DNA of 64,000 nucleotides, from contig DATEMU010000014.1 of the NCBI GenBank assembly GCA_035275405.1, forward strand, positions 1-64,000, read 5' to 3'. The DNA comes from Phycisphaerae bacterium. GTDB lineage: Bacteria; Planctomycetota; Phycisphaerae; UBA1845; UTPLA1. The position numbers and the translations under genes are program-made. Below the pieces are notes generated by a model. The model was not told the origin of the DNA. It saw only the letters and a list, made by a program, of their open reading frames with translations, and did not search any database. Of this stretch, positions 8,535-16,612 are shown piece by piece (position 1 is the stretch's first letter; the number at the start of each line of letters is the position of its first letter).

Positions 8535-8765
8535 CTACCCATCCTCCAAGCCGATTCCAACGGCCTTCGCCAACTCACAGACCGCCTCGTACTCGCCGTT
8601 CGCCGGAGCCCGGACGATGAACTCGTGCCCGTCGAAAGTATCCACGGCGTCCAGGCAGATCATCAGAAGGCCAAGCTGGAAGTCGCAATAAAACGCGCGG
8701 CCGGTGTTGTATCCGAGGCTCCGGATATGGTCGAGCATGACCGAACAAAGCCGGGTGTTGTCCAT
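8535..8765 (-). CDS. Hypothetical small protein
   Basis: A 76-residue soluble protein (MDNTRLCSVMLDHIRSLGYN...), mixed alpha/beta in appearance, with no motif I recognise. It starts 5 bases after the end of the gene at 8771-9070, which is the main evidence that both are real and co-transcribed. Confidence 0.5.
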   Translation of the reverse strand: MDNTRLCSVMLDHIRSLGYNTGRAFYCDFQLGLLMICLDAVDTFDGHEFIVRAPANGEYEAVCELAKAVGIGLEDG

Positions 8766-8770
8766 GTCGG

Positions 8771-9070
8771 CTACGCTCCAAGAATTGGATAGCCCGCCCC
8801 CGCCGTAGCGCCGGGGCGATGGTAATCCCGGAATCGCAGTTTTCCCTTCTCACCCGTCGCCACATAGTACGCGACGACCGCGCCGGCGTCGGTGTGCATC
8901 GACCATCCGACGATCATTGTCGGCGTGAGTGGATGGGGCGCGAGTCGGATTCGGAGCCCTTGGAGTGGGCCGTTAACGCAAACGACGTACACGCAAGCGC
9001 CCTGCCAGGGCCGTCGGAGGGATGCGAGGACGCATTCGCGCAACTCTTTGACTTGTGATGCCGTCAACAT
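8771..9070 (-). CDS. Hypothetical small protein
   Basis: A 99-residue protein starting MLTASQVKELRECVLASLRR. No signal peptide or known motif. First gene of a two-gene operon with 8535-8765. Its start lies about 27 bases from a relic of a zinc-ribbon membrane gene on the other strand, the same divergent layout as seen at 10.65 kb. Confidence 0.5.
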   Translation of the reverse strand: MLTASQVKELRECVLASLRRPWQGACVYVVCVNGPLQGLRIRLAPHPLTPTMIVGWSMHTDAGAVVAYYVATGEKGKLRFRDYHRPGATAGAGYPILGA

Positions 9071-9096
9071 CGGTCCGCGCCCTCCAAACGTCTGAG

Positions 9097-9156
9097 GATA
9101 TCATACCGCCGCGGCTCGGATCGTTGACCCCGTCAAACTCCGCCGACGCCGGCGGA
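9097..9156 (+). repeat. 60-bp repeat: 5' relic of a zinc-ribbon membrane gene
   Basis: Matches 10645-10704 over about 60 bases, sharing TATCATACCG, then GGCTCG and CGCCGACGCCGGCGG. The plus-strand frame reads ARIVDPVKLRRRRR against ARTVDPIKLRRRRR of the intact gene; similarity then stops. This is the broken 5' end of a paralogue. Confidence 0.7.
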
Positions 9157-9213
9157 TTTGCATTAACCATGAGCCGCTGAAGAGCGTTCAAGTCCGGCTC
9201 GGCGCCCGGCCCG

Positions 9214-10374
9214 CTACATTCTCCAATCCACGGCGTCCACGTCGTGGAGCACAATTACCCCGTTCGGGAGCGCATACCCGCGACCGGAAAGTTCTAATCG
9301 CTGGCGCCGAAATCCAACCAGGGACCTCATTACTGAGGCACGAAGCGATCGATTGGAATTCGCGAATAGTGACTTTAAGGTTGGACCGTAGAGACCGACA
9401 AGGTCTCCAAACGGAGATTTGCTCAGCGGCAAGAATGGGATCCCGTTAGATGAAGGAAGTCGTTCTTCCTCGTCGATATTCGGCAACTCCTGGTGAAACA
9501 GCAATCGCTCCGCGAAGGCATCTTGCTGCATGAAACGAAACGCCTTGGCATATGCGACGCGAAGCAATTCGTCGGCGTCGTCATCGGCGACTTCGGGTCG
9601 CTCACCATCGGGGTCCTTTATGAGGGTCGTCGTCTCGGACTTCGGATGAATACCCGCGATACACACATGCGTCCCGAGAACAACACGAGAGCACGTTTGT
9701 CGCAACGGCTGCCTTGTCGGTCGAACATTTTGCACCTGCGACCACCCCTTCGGCTCGATCTGCCGCGTGATATCGCTTCTCGTTCCGACGGTTCCTTTGC
9801 TTTCCGCAATTACAGTTAACCCCGACGCATCCTCGCAGAAGTAGTCGGGGCGGACTTCGGAATCGGGATCAACGTATTCCAGTTCACCCCGCTGAATGCA
9901 TGGAAAAACGTCGGCGATGTGATCCAGCCCAAAATGCTCGCGAAGAAGATAGCAGGTCACTCCAGTCGCAACCTCCTCGGCAGCGACTGCCGAGTGACGC
10001 GGATCCTTGTCGGTTACGCCGCCGTAGAATCGCAGGCTCGGTTCGGTTCCGGCGAAGTCACTTCCGTAGCGATAGAGCGCGAACCATGATCTTGGGTCCC
10101 ATGACGACGTTGCCGGCGTAAGCGCGATACCTGTTTCTATTAGGATACGATGCAGCCCGACGCGGAGCGTGCCGTTGTCTGGTAGCGGTGTGGAAAGCTT
10201 CGTTCCCGTGGGGTCGATTTCGACCTTCCATTCTCGCACATCGGTCGGCGAGGGCGCGAATGGCAGCGGAAACGGTGCGAGTCGGTCGGCAACGCGAAAC
10301 TCGGGCACAAAGGGCATGTGGACCAAATGCCACACGTATTCGCGGATTCTCTCGATTGACCACGATCCCAACAT
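9214..10374 (-). CDS. PD-(D/E)XK nuclease-like protein
   Basis: The 386-residue protein has RPDYFCEDASGLTVIAESKG at about residues 172-191. This is the spacing of a PD-(D/E)XK nuclease core (P-D, a strand, then E-x-K). A beta-strand-rich region precedes it and an alpha-helical C-terminal part follows. No signal peptide. Its start lies 17 bases after the stop of the small gene at 10392-10652 on the same strand, so they form an operon. Restriction or repair roles are possible, but no methylase partner is adjacent. The motif is seen; the activity is inferred. Confidence 0.55.
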   Translation of the reverse strand: MLGSWSIERIREYVWHLVHMPFVPEFRVADRLAPFPLPFAPSPTDVREWKVEIDPTGTKLSTPLPDNGTLRVGLHRILIETGIALTPATSSWDPRSWFALYRYGSDFAGTEPSLRFYGGVTDKDPRHSAVAAEEVATGVTCYLLREHFGLDHIADVFPCIQRGELEYVDPDSEVRPDYFCEDASGLTVIAESKGTVGTRSDITRQIEPKGWSQVQNVRPTRQPLRQTCSRVVLGTHVCIAGIHPKSETTTLIKDPDGERPEVADDDADELLRVAYAKAFRFMQQDAFAERLLFHQELPNIDEEERLPSSNGIPFLPLSKSPFGDLVGLYGPTLKSLFANSNRSLRASVMRSLVGFRRQRLELSGRGYALPNGVIVLHDVDAVDWRM

Positions 10375-10391
10375 GCTGTGCGTCTTTCCGA

Positions 10392-10652
10392 TTACCTTAC
10401 CTCGGTCGATTCGAACTCAAACCCCAACTTATCCGCGACGGCCCACACGCCGAAGACGCCGATGTGTTTGCTGATGCTCTCCAGTACGGACCGCTCGTCC
10501 GTTCTCTGCTGCGACAGATCGATGAGTGACTGGACCGCGCGCTTGAATAGTTCGTGCCGGCGGACGCCGTTGAGGTCGATGTACTCATCGACGTTACGAT
10601 CGTCGCCGCCCTTGCACACGTACATGATCGCGGGAACATAGGCCGTTATCAT
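10392..10652 (-). CDS. Hypothetical partner of the PD-(D/E)XK-like protein
   Basis: An 86-residue protein (MITAYVPAIMYVCKGGDDRN...), mostly helical with charged residues, and no recognised domain. It is first in the operon with the nuclease-like gene. Its ATG is only 6 bases from the proposed GTG of the divergent zinc-ribbon gene, so one of the two starts is probably further inside. Confidence 0.5.
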   Translation of the reverse strand: MITAYVPAIMYVCKGGDDRNVDEYIDLNGVRRHELFKRAVQSLIDLSQQRTDERSVLESISKHIGVFGVWAVADKLGFEFESTEVR

Positions 10653-10658
10653 ACCGTC

Positions 10659-11150
10659 GTGGCTCGCACCGTAGACCCTATTAAACTGCGCCGACGCCGG
10701 CGGCTCTGTCTCGCCGGGTTGGCCTTCTGCGCCCTCATGGCGATGGCGAGCCTGCTAAGCTTCTGGACAACCGCGCTTTATATGGGGGTCAAGCACCAGG
10801 TCTTTTTCGTTGGCGGCGGGTTATTGATCCAGCCTTCGCCCGCCCCCGTGTACGGCGGATTTCATCTTGCCGACGCCGACATCCCCGACCGAGGCGTCAT
10901 CCCCCGAGTCATAGGCTGGTTTACGTTCCCGCAACGAGTGGGAGGCGGATCGCTTTTTATCCCGTTCGGGCTCCTGACGGTCATCCCCGCGATCGTGTTC
11001 ATCCTCTTGTATTCGTTTTGGTCGAGGCGACCGGAAGGGAGGCTGTGTCCGAAGTGCGCGTACGATCTACGCGGGGCGGATCACTTTGTCTGCCCAGAGT
11101 GCGGGACCCCGGTTTCCGAATGGCTCGAAGCGAATGCGACGAAATCATGA
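10659..11150 (+). CDS. Two-helix membrane protein with C-terminal zinc ribbon
   Basis: About 163 residues from the in-frame GTG at 10659; the frame stays open upstream, but overlap with the divergent gene makes that unlikely. A basic N-terminus (KLRRRRR) precedes helix 1 (LCLAGLAFCALMAMASLLSF). An extracytoplasmic loop of about 60 residues and helix 2 (FGLLTVIPAIVFILLYSFW) follow. The end is CPKCAYDLRGADHFVCPECG, the zinc ribbon typical of many planctomycete membrane proteins. The stop overlaps the next ATG (ATGA), so the three genes are translationally coupled. Confidence 0.7.
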   Translation: MARTVDPIKLRRRRRLCLAGLAFCALMAMASLLSFWTTALYMGVKHQVFFVGGGLLIQPSPAPVYGGFHLADADIPDRGVIPRVIGWFTFPQRVGGGSLFIPFGLLTVIPAIVFILLYSFWSRRPEGRLCPKCAYDLRGADHFVCPECGTPVSEWLEANATKS

Positions 11151-11626
11151 GCGCGAACACAAAAACCAGACGATCCAAGGCCCTGCGTGTCGCCCTCCTG
11201 GGTCTCATTGGTGCGTACGTCTGCGTTCACGCGGCATTCACAGTATTCGCCTTGGCCAAACAAAAAGGACATTGGTTCCTGTGTCTGGAAAGCGGCGCTT
11301 TTTATGCCGTTTACATGTCCCACCCTTACTCAATTGATTGCGAGAACTGGTCCCTGCGGCGCGCAAACGTACCCCCCGCAATCGCGTGGTGGCCCCGTTA
11401 TCGGAGTTACTCGGACAGTGGACAAACAAGTCGAGTTTTTTTCATTCCTCTATGGATTCCCCTGCTTCCTCTTATTGCGCTAGCCGCTTTACTTTTTTAC
11501 CGCGACCGAACGCGCCGCGTGCCCGGCTTCTGCCGTAAATGTGGCTATGACCTGCGCGCGATAACCGCTCCGCGCTGCCCCGAGTGCGGAACGCCGACGG
11601 TCCCCGAAACCCCAATCGAAGCATGA
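11147..11626 (+). CDS. Two-helix membrane protein with C-terminal zinc ribbon, paralogue
   Basis: 159 residues from ATG 11147, chosen because it overlaps the previous stop as ATGA and gives MSANTKTRRSK before helix 1 (LRVALLGLIGAYVCVHAAF). A loop, helix 2 (FIPLWIPLLPLIALAALLF) and the zinc ribbon CRKCGYDLRAITAPRCPECG follow. Same architecture as the preceding gene but clearly diverged. Inner-membrane location expected; function unknown. Confidence 0.75.
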   Translation: MSANTKTRRSKALRVALLGLIGAYVCVHAAFTVFALAKQKGHWFLCLESGAFYAVYMSHPYSIDCENWSLRRANVPPAIAWWPRYRSYSDSGQTSRVFFIPLWIPLLPLIALAALLFYRDRTRRVPGFCRKCGYDLRAITAPRCPECGTPTVPETPIEA

Positions 11627-11844
11627 GCCGAGATGACAGAACCTATCCGGTGGCTTTCCCATGCCCGCACTGTGGCTTCGATTGCCGCGTACAGGCAAAG
11701 AATGGGATCACGCGTTGCCCTGAGTGCGCAGGGCAACTTCCTGACGTTCATGGAATCGGAAGCCCGCTCGTAGCATGGAAACTAATGAGCGCCCGCTTCC
11801 TCACACCTCAAACACCTTCAAAACCTCATCCCCGTAATGGTTGA
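11623..11844 (+). CDS. Small zinc-ribbon protein
   Basis: 73 residues from ATG 11623, again overlapping the previous stop as ATGA. CPHCGFDCRVQAKNGITRCP then EC gives two C-x-x-C knuckles; there are no membrane helices. Its last 44 bases overlap the 3' end of the convergent methyltransferase gene. It may have arisen by truncation of a full-size neighbour. Confidence 0.6.
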   Translation: MSRDDRTYPVAFPCPHCGFDCRVQAKNGITRCPECAGQLPDVHGIGSPLVAWKLMSARFLTPQTPSKPHPRNG

Positions 11845-14506
11845 TCACCTTCACTGCGATCTTGCCGGTCTGGGGCTTGGCGAAGGGGCGGCTCGTCGTA
11901 CTGTAGAGGCTGGACCACGCCGCCTCATCGATCTCGGCGCGGAGGGCGCGCTTGAGTTTGTCGTAGGGGCCGTCGTCGCCCTTGGCCGCGCCAGTGAAGT
12001 AGGCGTGGCGGACGAAAAAGCTCTCGCCGTTGTAGTCGGTATCGATGAACCAGCACGCGATGTCGTCCGTCGACGATGACCGAATCGCGCCGGTCGTCGG
12101 GTCGTACACGTCCAGCCCGCGGATCTCCGCGACGAGCGTCCCATCCTTTTGCTTCTGAAGGTCGATGTCCGGCTCGCCGAAGACCATAAACAGGTTGCCC
12201 GCCCCGGTTTTCTTGAGCAGCTCGTCCCCCATCGCGAGGTCGGGGTTCATCTTGGCCGCGAGCACCGTCAGCTTGCCGTAGCGCTTGGCTTCCTCGGCGA
12301 CATGCGGATCAAACGCGAAGCCGCAGACGATCAGCAGGTCGTGACCTACGCCCTGCACGGCCTCCTTCGCCGCCTCCTTCACCTGCATCGGGCCGACGGT
12401 CCCATGCTCCGGGCCGATGGAGACCGCAACGCGCCGCATCACGACTTCGCCGGCAGGTTGACCGAGGCCCCGGGCGGTGCCGCCCTCTGGCATTTCGGCG
12501 TACTCCCCTGTCGCGTGAATCCACGTGCCCGCGTGCGGATCGAGCCGCTCGAAGACAAGCCTTTCTCCCTTCTTCGTGTTCTGGACGCCCGCCTTGCGGA
12601 GGTTGTCGAGGATCATCGTGGCGAAGTCCTGCTGCTTGCGGGCCTCGGTCTCGCTGACGGTCCCGTCGAGGTTGTCATCGGCGGCGGCGAGGACGCGGTG
12701 CGGCGACAGGCTCTCGACCGTGAACGGGCCAGAGACGCGGATGCGCTTGAAGTCCAGATACGGTTTGTCGAATAGCGTCTCGGTATCGGCGTGGCGGGCA
12801 ATGGCGGCGTCGATCTCGGCGCGGCTCATCCCTTCGCGGATGTCCGGGTTGTTGGCAATAGATTTGAGCGTGACGTGCGGCACACGCTCGTACACGAAGC
12901 CCTTCTTGATGTCGCCTTCCGTCGCGTGCGCCGGCGGCGTCTTCCCGGAGAGTTCAGCTTCCTTGGCGACCCCCTCGGCTGAATCGGCGAGCAAATAATA
13001 GGGATATTTCGCGGTCATAAGCCGCGTTCGCGCCAGCGCCAGCGCGACGCGGCTGGTGTCGACTGTAATCCAACGGCGGCCCCACTGTTCGGCGACGAAT
13101 GCGGTTGTGCCGCTTCCGCATGTCGGATCAAGTACGAGGTCTCCCGGATCGGTGGTCATGAGGAGGCAACGCTCGATGACTTTCGGGCTCGTTTGCACGA
13201 CGTAAATCAACCCGGTGCCCAGCTGCACGGAATCCCAGCGGTCATTCAGAGGTACGACCGGAAAGTCGTCGACGAGACGCAGATAACGCAACGTTTGCCC
13301 GGCGGGTTTCGCTCTACCAGCCGCAACAAGTCTCGTCATCCCAGCATCGTCGGTCTTGAATGTCCCTCCGCCCGGTGTGTACGTAATACCGTTGAATTTG
13401 AACTGCCGAAGGTCGCCTTCGCCCAACGGGCGAGCGCTCGACAAGGATGTCAACTGAGCCCTGACACCGCCACCCCGCACCTCGTTAGATTCGATTTCTT
13501 CGGCCGTGAGTCTTCGCAATGCCCCATCCTTCTCCAGGACTTGGTCGTATCGCTCGAGCGCCAAGGTTCCGCGCATGCGCTCTTGGTACAGCTGCCGGTA
13601 CTTCACAATCTCCTTGTTCTTGGCATAGAACAGTAGGTAGTCGATGGTCTGTGGGACGAGCAACTGATCTGTGGAGCCTGTTTTCTGTACACAGATTGTT
13701 GCGATTTGGTTCTCGCTCCCCAAAATCTCGTCCAGCACGCAGCGGACAAGGTGCACGTTTTCATCACTGATTTGGACAAAGATACCGCCGGTTTCGGTGA
13801 GCAACTCGCGAGCAACGGTGAGGATGTCACGGATGTACGCGAGGTAGGAGTGGACGCCGATACGCCAGCAGTCGCGAAAGGCCCGAATCTGTTCCGGTTG
13901 CCGCGTGCAGTCCTCGGCCTTTCCATCCTTGACGTCACGTTTGCGGGTGCTGACCTGCCAGTTCGAGCCAAACTTGATGCCGTAGGGCGGGTCGAAGTAG
14001 ATTGTCTGGACCTTGCCCTTCAGACCTTCTTTCTCGGCGAGGCTGGTCATTACCAGCAGCGAGTCGCCGAGGATCATGCGGTTGGACCAGCTTCGCTGCC
14101 GGTCGTCGCGCTGGCTGTAGAAATCGACGCGGGCCTCGAAGTCGTCGCCGATCCCGTTGAAGTCCGTGCGGAAGAGGTCGAGCTGTGGACCGACGCCCGT
14201 GTCGGCAGCCTTCCGGTCCTCCGTCCGCCTCCGCAGGTCGTCGATCAGCCGATGCGGCGAGACGTGCTCCTGAACGTAGATCGGAACGACCGGTACGGCG
14301 AGGTCCTTAGCGTCCTGATCATCCTTGCCCTTCCAGACGAGTTGCGGATCGAGCGACGGATCGCGCGGGTAGAGCATGGTCTTTGGCGCCTTCTCATCCT
14401 CAGCCACAAAGTCGCGCAGCTCCTCGGTGGGGATGTTGGCGCGCTTGTCCTTGTGGCGGATGGACGCTACGGGCGCATGGAGGTTATTTGGTTTCTTTGC
14501 TGCCAT
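11801..14506 (-). CDS. mod: Type III restriction-modification DNA methyltransferase (Mod)
   Basis: 901-residue beta-class adenine methyltransferase. Catalytic motif IV TIYFDPPYG is at about residue 170 and the SAM-binding motif DPTCGSGTTAFVAEQWGRRW at about 460, the beta-class order with a target-recognition region between. The C-terminal 440 residues are a long extension of the kind found in large Mod proteins. A 110-residue N-terminal region precedes the MTase fold. It is the last gene of a minus-strand operon led by a type III-type helicase-nuclease (16613-19597), with two membrane protein genes between; its start overlaps the upstream gene by 23 bases. Recognition sequence cannot be read. 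Confidence 0.9.
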   Translation of the reverse strand: MAAKKPNNLHAPVASIRHKDKRANIPTEELRDFVAEDEKAPKTMLYPRDPSLDPQLVWKGKDDQDAKDLAVPVVPIYVQEHVSPHRLIDDLRRRTEDRKAADTGVGPQLDLFRTDFNGIGDDFEARVDFYSQRDDRQRSWSNRMILGDSLLVMTSLAEKEGLKGKVQTIYFDPPYGIKFGSNWQVSTRKRDVKDGKAEDCTRQPEQIRAFRDCWRIGVHSYLAYIRDILTVARELLTETGGIFVQISDENVHLVRCVLDEILGSENQIATICVQKTGSTDQLLVPQTIDYLLFYAKNKEIVKYRQLYQERMRGTLALERYDQVLEKDGALRRLTAEEIESNEVRGGGVRAQLTSLSSARPLGEGDLRQFKFNGITYTPGGGTFKTDDAGMTRLVAAGRAKPAGQTLRYLRLVDDFPVVPLNDRWDSVQLGTGLIYVVQTSPKVIERCLLMTTDPGDLVLDPTCGSGTTAFVAEQWGRRWITVDTSRVALALARTRLMTAKYPYYLLADSAEGVAKEAELSGKTPPAHATEGDIKKGFVYERVPHVTLKSIANNPDIREGMSRAEIDAAIARHADTETLFDKPYLDFKRIRVSGPFTVESLSPHRVLAAADDNLDGTVSETEARKQQDFATMILDNLRKAGVQNTKKGERLVFERLDPHAGTWIHATGEYAEMPEGGTARGLGQPAGEVVMRRVAVSIGPEHGTVGPMQVKEAAKEAVQGVGHDLLIVCGFAFDPHVAEEAKRYGKLTVLAAKMNPDLAMGDELLKKTGAGNLFMVFGEPDIDLQKQKDGTLVAEIRGLDVYDPTTGAIRSSSTDDIACWFIDTDYNGESFFVRHAYFTGAAKGDDGPYDKLKRALRAEIDEAAWSSLYSTTSRPFAKPQTGKIAVKVINHYGDEVLKVFEV

Positions 14507-15146
14507 TCATTGGGTCCGCGTCATTGGTCTTCGGGTCTTGAGGTTCACTTGTCATGCCCAGGAGCGTTCGGAATTCTTTTTCCAACGCATCCAAAGCCGG
14601 ATCAATCGATTCTTTGATTTCGTCGAATCTCTCGTCGAGATCGAGGCTGGCGTTTTCCGGTGCGGGCCTTTGAAGCCTAGTGAACGTGTTCGCCAAGGTG
14701 ACGATCGTGTTTGAAACGTCGGTCACACGTTGCGCCGTATCCGCCGGCAAAAAGATACGGCGAGGGAAGTAATAGTCTCGAAAAGCGTCATTTGCTCCGA
14801 AGACTATTTTTCGTTTGGTTTCCAAGTCCGGTTCGTCCCCCATCGTGAGAAAACGAGCATAGTTAGCAACAGCAGCGTGCAGTTCCGACAATTTTTGATA
14901 GGTACGCGCGATAACCATCGCCTGACGCTCATACACGGAACGGAATCTCACCTCGTGCTCGATCGCGACAAGTTGCAGATCATTTCGCAACCTTTCCATC
15001 TCGATATCGTGTGCATGCCCCAGTTCAACCCTATACTTTGCGACATCTTTATTCAAGAAGTGGACGACGATCGTTCGGGTAAGCCATCCTATCGCGGCGA
15101 CTCCGATTCCAAATCTACCAAGTTGGGCGAAAATCTCAAACCACAT
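14484..15146 (-). CDS. Membrane-anchored coiled protein in the type III R-M operon
   Basis: 220 residues. A single N-terminal hydrophobic segment (IFAQLGRFGIGVAAIGWLTR, about 4-23) is followed by a long helical cytoplasmic part rich in charged residues (HDIEMERLRNDLQLVAIEHE) and a flexible polar tail. Family not recognised beyond the common 'one helix plus coiled body' plan. It overlaps mod by 23 bases and lies 12 bases after the gene at 15159-16571, so it is firmly in the operon. Possible roles are a membrane sensor or a scaffold for the restriction complex. This is inference from position. Confidence 0.65.
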   Translation of the reverse strand: MWFEIFAQLGRFGIGVAAIGWLTRTIVVHFLNKDVAKYRVELGHAHDIEMERLRNDLQLVAIEHEVRFRSVYERQAMVIARTYQKLSELHAAVANYARFLTMGDEPDLETKRKIVFGANDAFRDYYFPRRIFLPADTAQRVTDVSNTIVTLANTFTRLQRPAPENASLDLDERFDEIKESIDPALDALEKEFRTLLGMTSEPQDPKTNDADPMNGSKETK

Positions 15147-15158
15147 GGTGACGGCCTC

Positions 15159-16571
15159 TTAAGCCTTCTTCGATAGTGACTCGGCGAGGTCCTTAAGCGT
15201 CTCGATCAACGTCTTCGCAAGACCTGGTTCGATCGCAACCTTGGCGTCGTTGGCACTTTCGTCGCTTAACTCCCCAGGTGGCCGAGGACTCTGTGCCATA
15301 AACGCAGCGATAACCGAAGCGCGCTCGGCTGACCCGTGGGCGAGGCCTTTATAGGCAAGATAAAAGCGCCGGACTTCCAAATCATCGCGCTCTGCGCGAA
15401 GTGTCTCAAGAAAATGGTTGCGGTAGATTCCGGCAATGTACCTTAGAATTGCCAGAAAAAATGAGCTAACGACAATCGCGATGACAAACCGCTTTATTAG
15501 CTCGGGTATCCGGCTCCCGGGATTTTCAAGTGAGCGCCTCGCTTCAAGAACTAGTCCATCCAGGGCCTTTGCAGTCGGGCGCAGCGCTTTCTCGCTTTCC
15601 GACTCCGCAACCTCGGCTCTATCAATCGCTGAGCGGACTGCAGTTAACGACGTTAAGTACCTCCTGTCGTCGTCGTTGTCGATTTTGAACCCCTTTTCTG
15701 CTTCGCTGAAGGCATTACTCAGCGCCTTCAAATCATGCGTGGTTTGCGATTCTTCAATCGCCCTCTTTATTTCAGCTTTAGTCTGCGAATTGCCAACACT
15801 GGGAGTAGGGTACTGCAAATCGCGAAGCGCCTCACTCGCGGCGCTGTGGGTGGCAGCGGCGTAAACAGTGGGACGAATTCGTTCGAGAGATACATTTACT
15901 GTACCGAGTGCATCATCGATGCGGGCAAGGATTCTAGGAGCACCTGCTGCTTCGTCGTTCACCAATAGGTAACCAAAATACGTGACGATAACTCCTGATA
16001 CGGCCCCGACTAGAAGCGTCAGGACAAGAAACCAGTTCGTTGCGAAAGCGAATCTCCTCCTCCGATCGTTGATCTTGTTAATAATGTAGGGTAGGTAATC
16101 GAGACCATATTCCGCATCATCCGCACCTCGCGGCAACGCTTCGCCAAGGGCCGTAAAAAAACGGTCGGAGTGAATGATCCGTTTGACGGCATCGCGTAGA
16201 ACAGAATCATCGTCAAGCCTAGACAATTCACTTACACTTCTCGATGTCGGTGCAACAATTTTCCATACTAACCAGACACCAAATGCAACCATAGCGATAT
16301 TAGCCACCGAAGACAGCGCGCGCAATATTGGAAGGAGTATTTCATGCCAAACACGAGGTGAAAGGTCATATTGATAAAAGAAACGCTCGGATTCGCGAGA
16401 GTATTCGATCTCGGAAAGCAGTATATAACCTGCAAGGAAGGCAGGGGCAATAATGGTGGCTAAATTAGGGAGTTTTAGGCGTCGAAGAAAAAAGAAAGTC
16501 AGTCCTGCAGCTGCGATACTGCAATAAAGGGCTACTTGAAACGGGAATTGCGGAAGCATAATTGACTCCAC
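15159..16571 (-). CDS. Multi-helix membrane protein in the type III R-M operon
   Basis: 470 residues from GTG 16571, or 466 from ATG 16559. Five or so predicted helices: VALYCSIAAAGLTFFFL, LATIIAPAFLAGYILL, VANIAMVAFGVWLVWKI, WFLVLTLLVGAVSGVIVTYF and a C-terminal FVIAIVVSSFFLAILRYIAG. Between the last two lies a 140-residue loop with heptad-like helices. A 90-residue charged tail follows. No enzyme motif seen. Position between res and mod is unusual for type III systems. It could be an abortive-infection-type membrane effector or a sensor; alternatively an unrelated passenger. Confidence 0.65.
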   Translation of the reverse strand: MESIMLPQFPFQVALYCSIAAAGLTFFFLRRLKLPNLATIIAPAFLAGYILLSEIEYSRESERFFYQYDLSPRVWHEILLPILRALSSVANIAMVAFGVWLVWKIVAPTSRSVSELSRLDDDSVLRDAVKRIIHSDRFFTALGEALPRGADDAEYGLDYLPYIINKINDRRRRFAFATNWFLVLTLLVGAVSGVIVTYFGYLLVNDEAAGAPRILARIDDALGTVNVSLERIRPTVYAAATHSAASEALRDLQYPTPSVGNSQTKAEIKRAIEESQTTHDLKALSNAFSEAEKGFKIDNDDDRRYLTSLTAVRSAIDRAEVAESESEKALRPTAKALDGLVLEARRSLENPGSRIPELIKRFVIAIVVSSFFLAILRYIAGIYRNHFLETLRAERDDLEVRRFYLAYKGLAHGSAERASVIAAFMAQSPRPPGELSDESANDAKVAIEPGLAKTLIETLKDLAESLSKKA

Positions 16572-16612
16572 ATGATTATGTTTCGTTGAGATCGCATAAG
16601 TGCTGTACCGTT

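Noticed and set aside
12149-14617. Long plus-strand frames across 12149-12775 and 13706-14617
   Set aside because: Antisense to the methyltransferase, whose motifs and operon context are clear.
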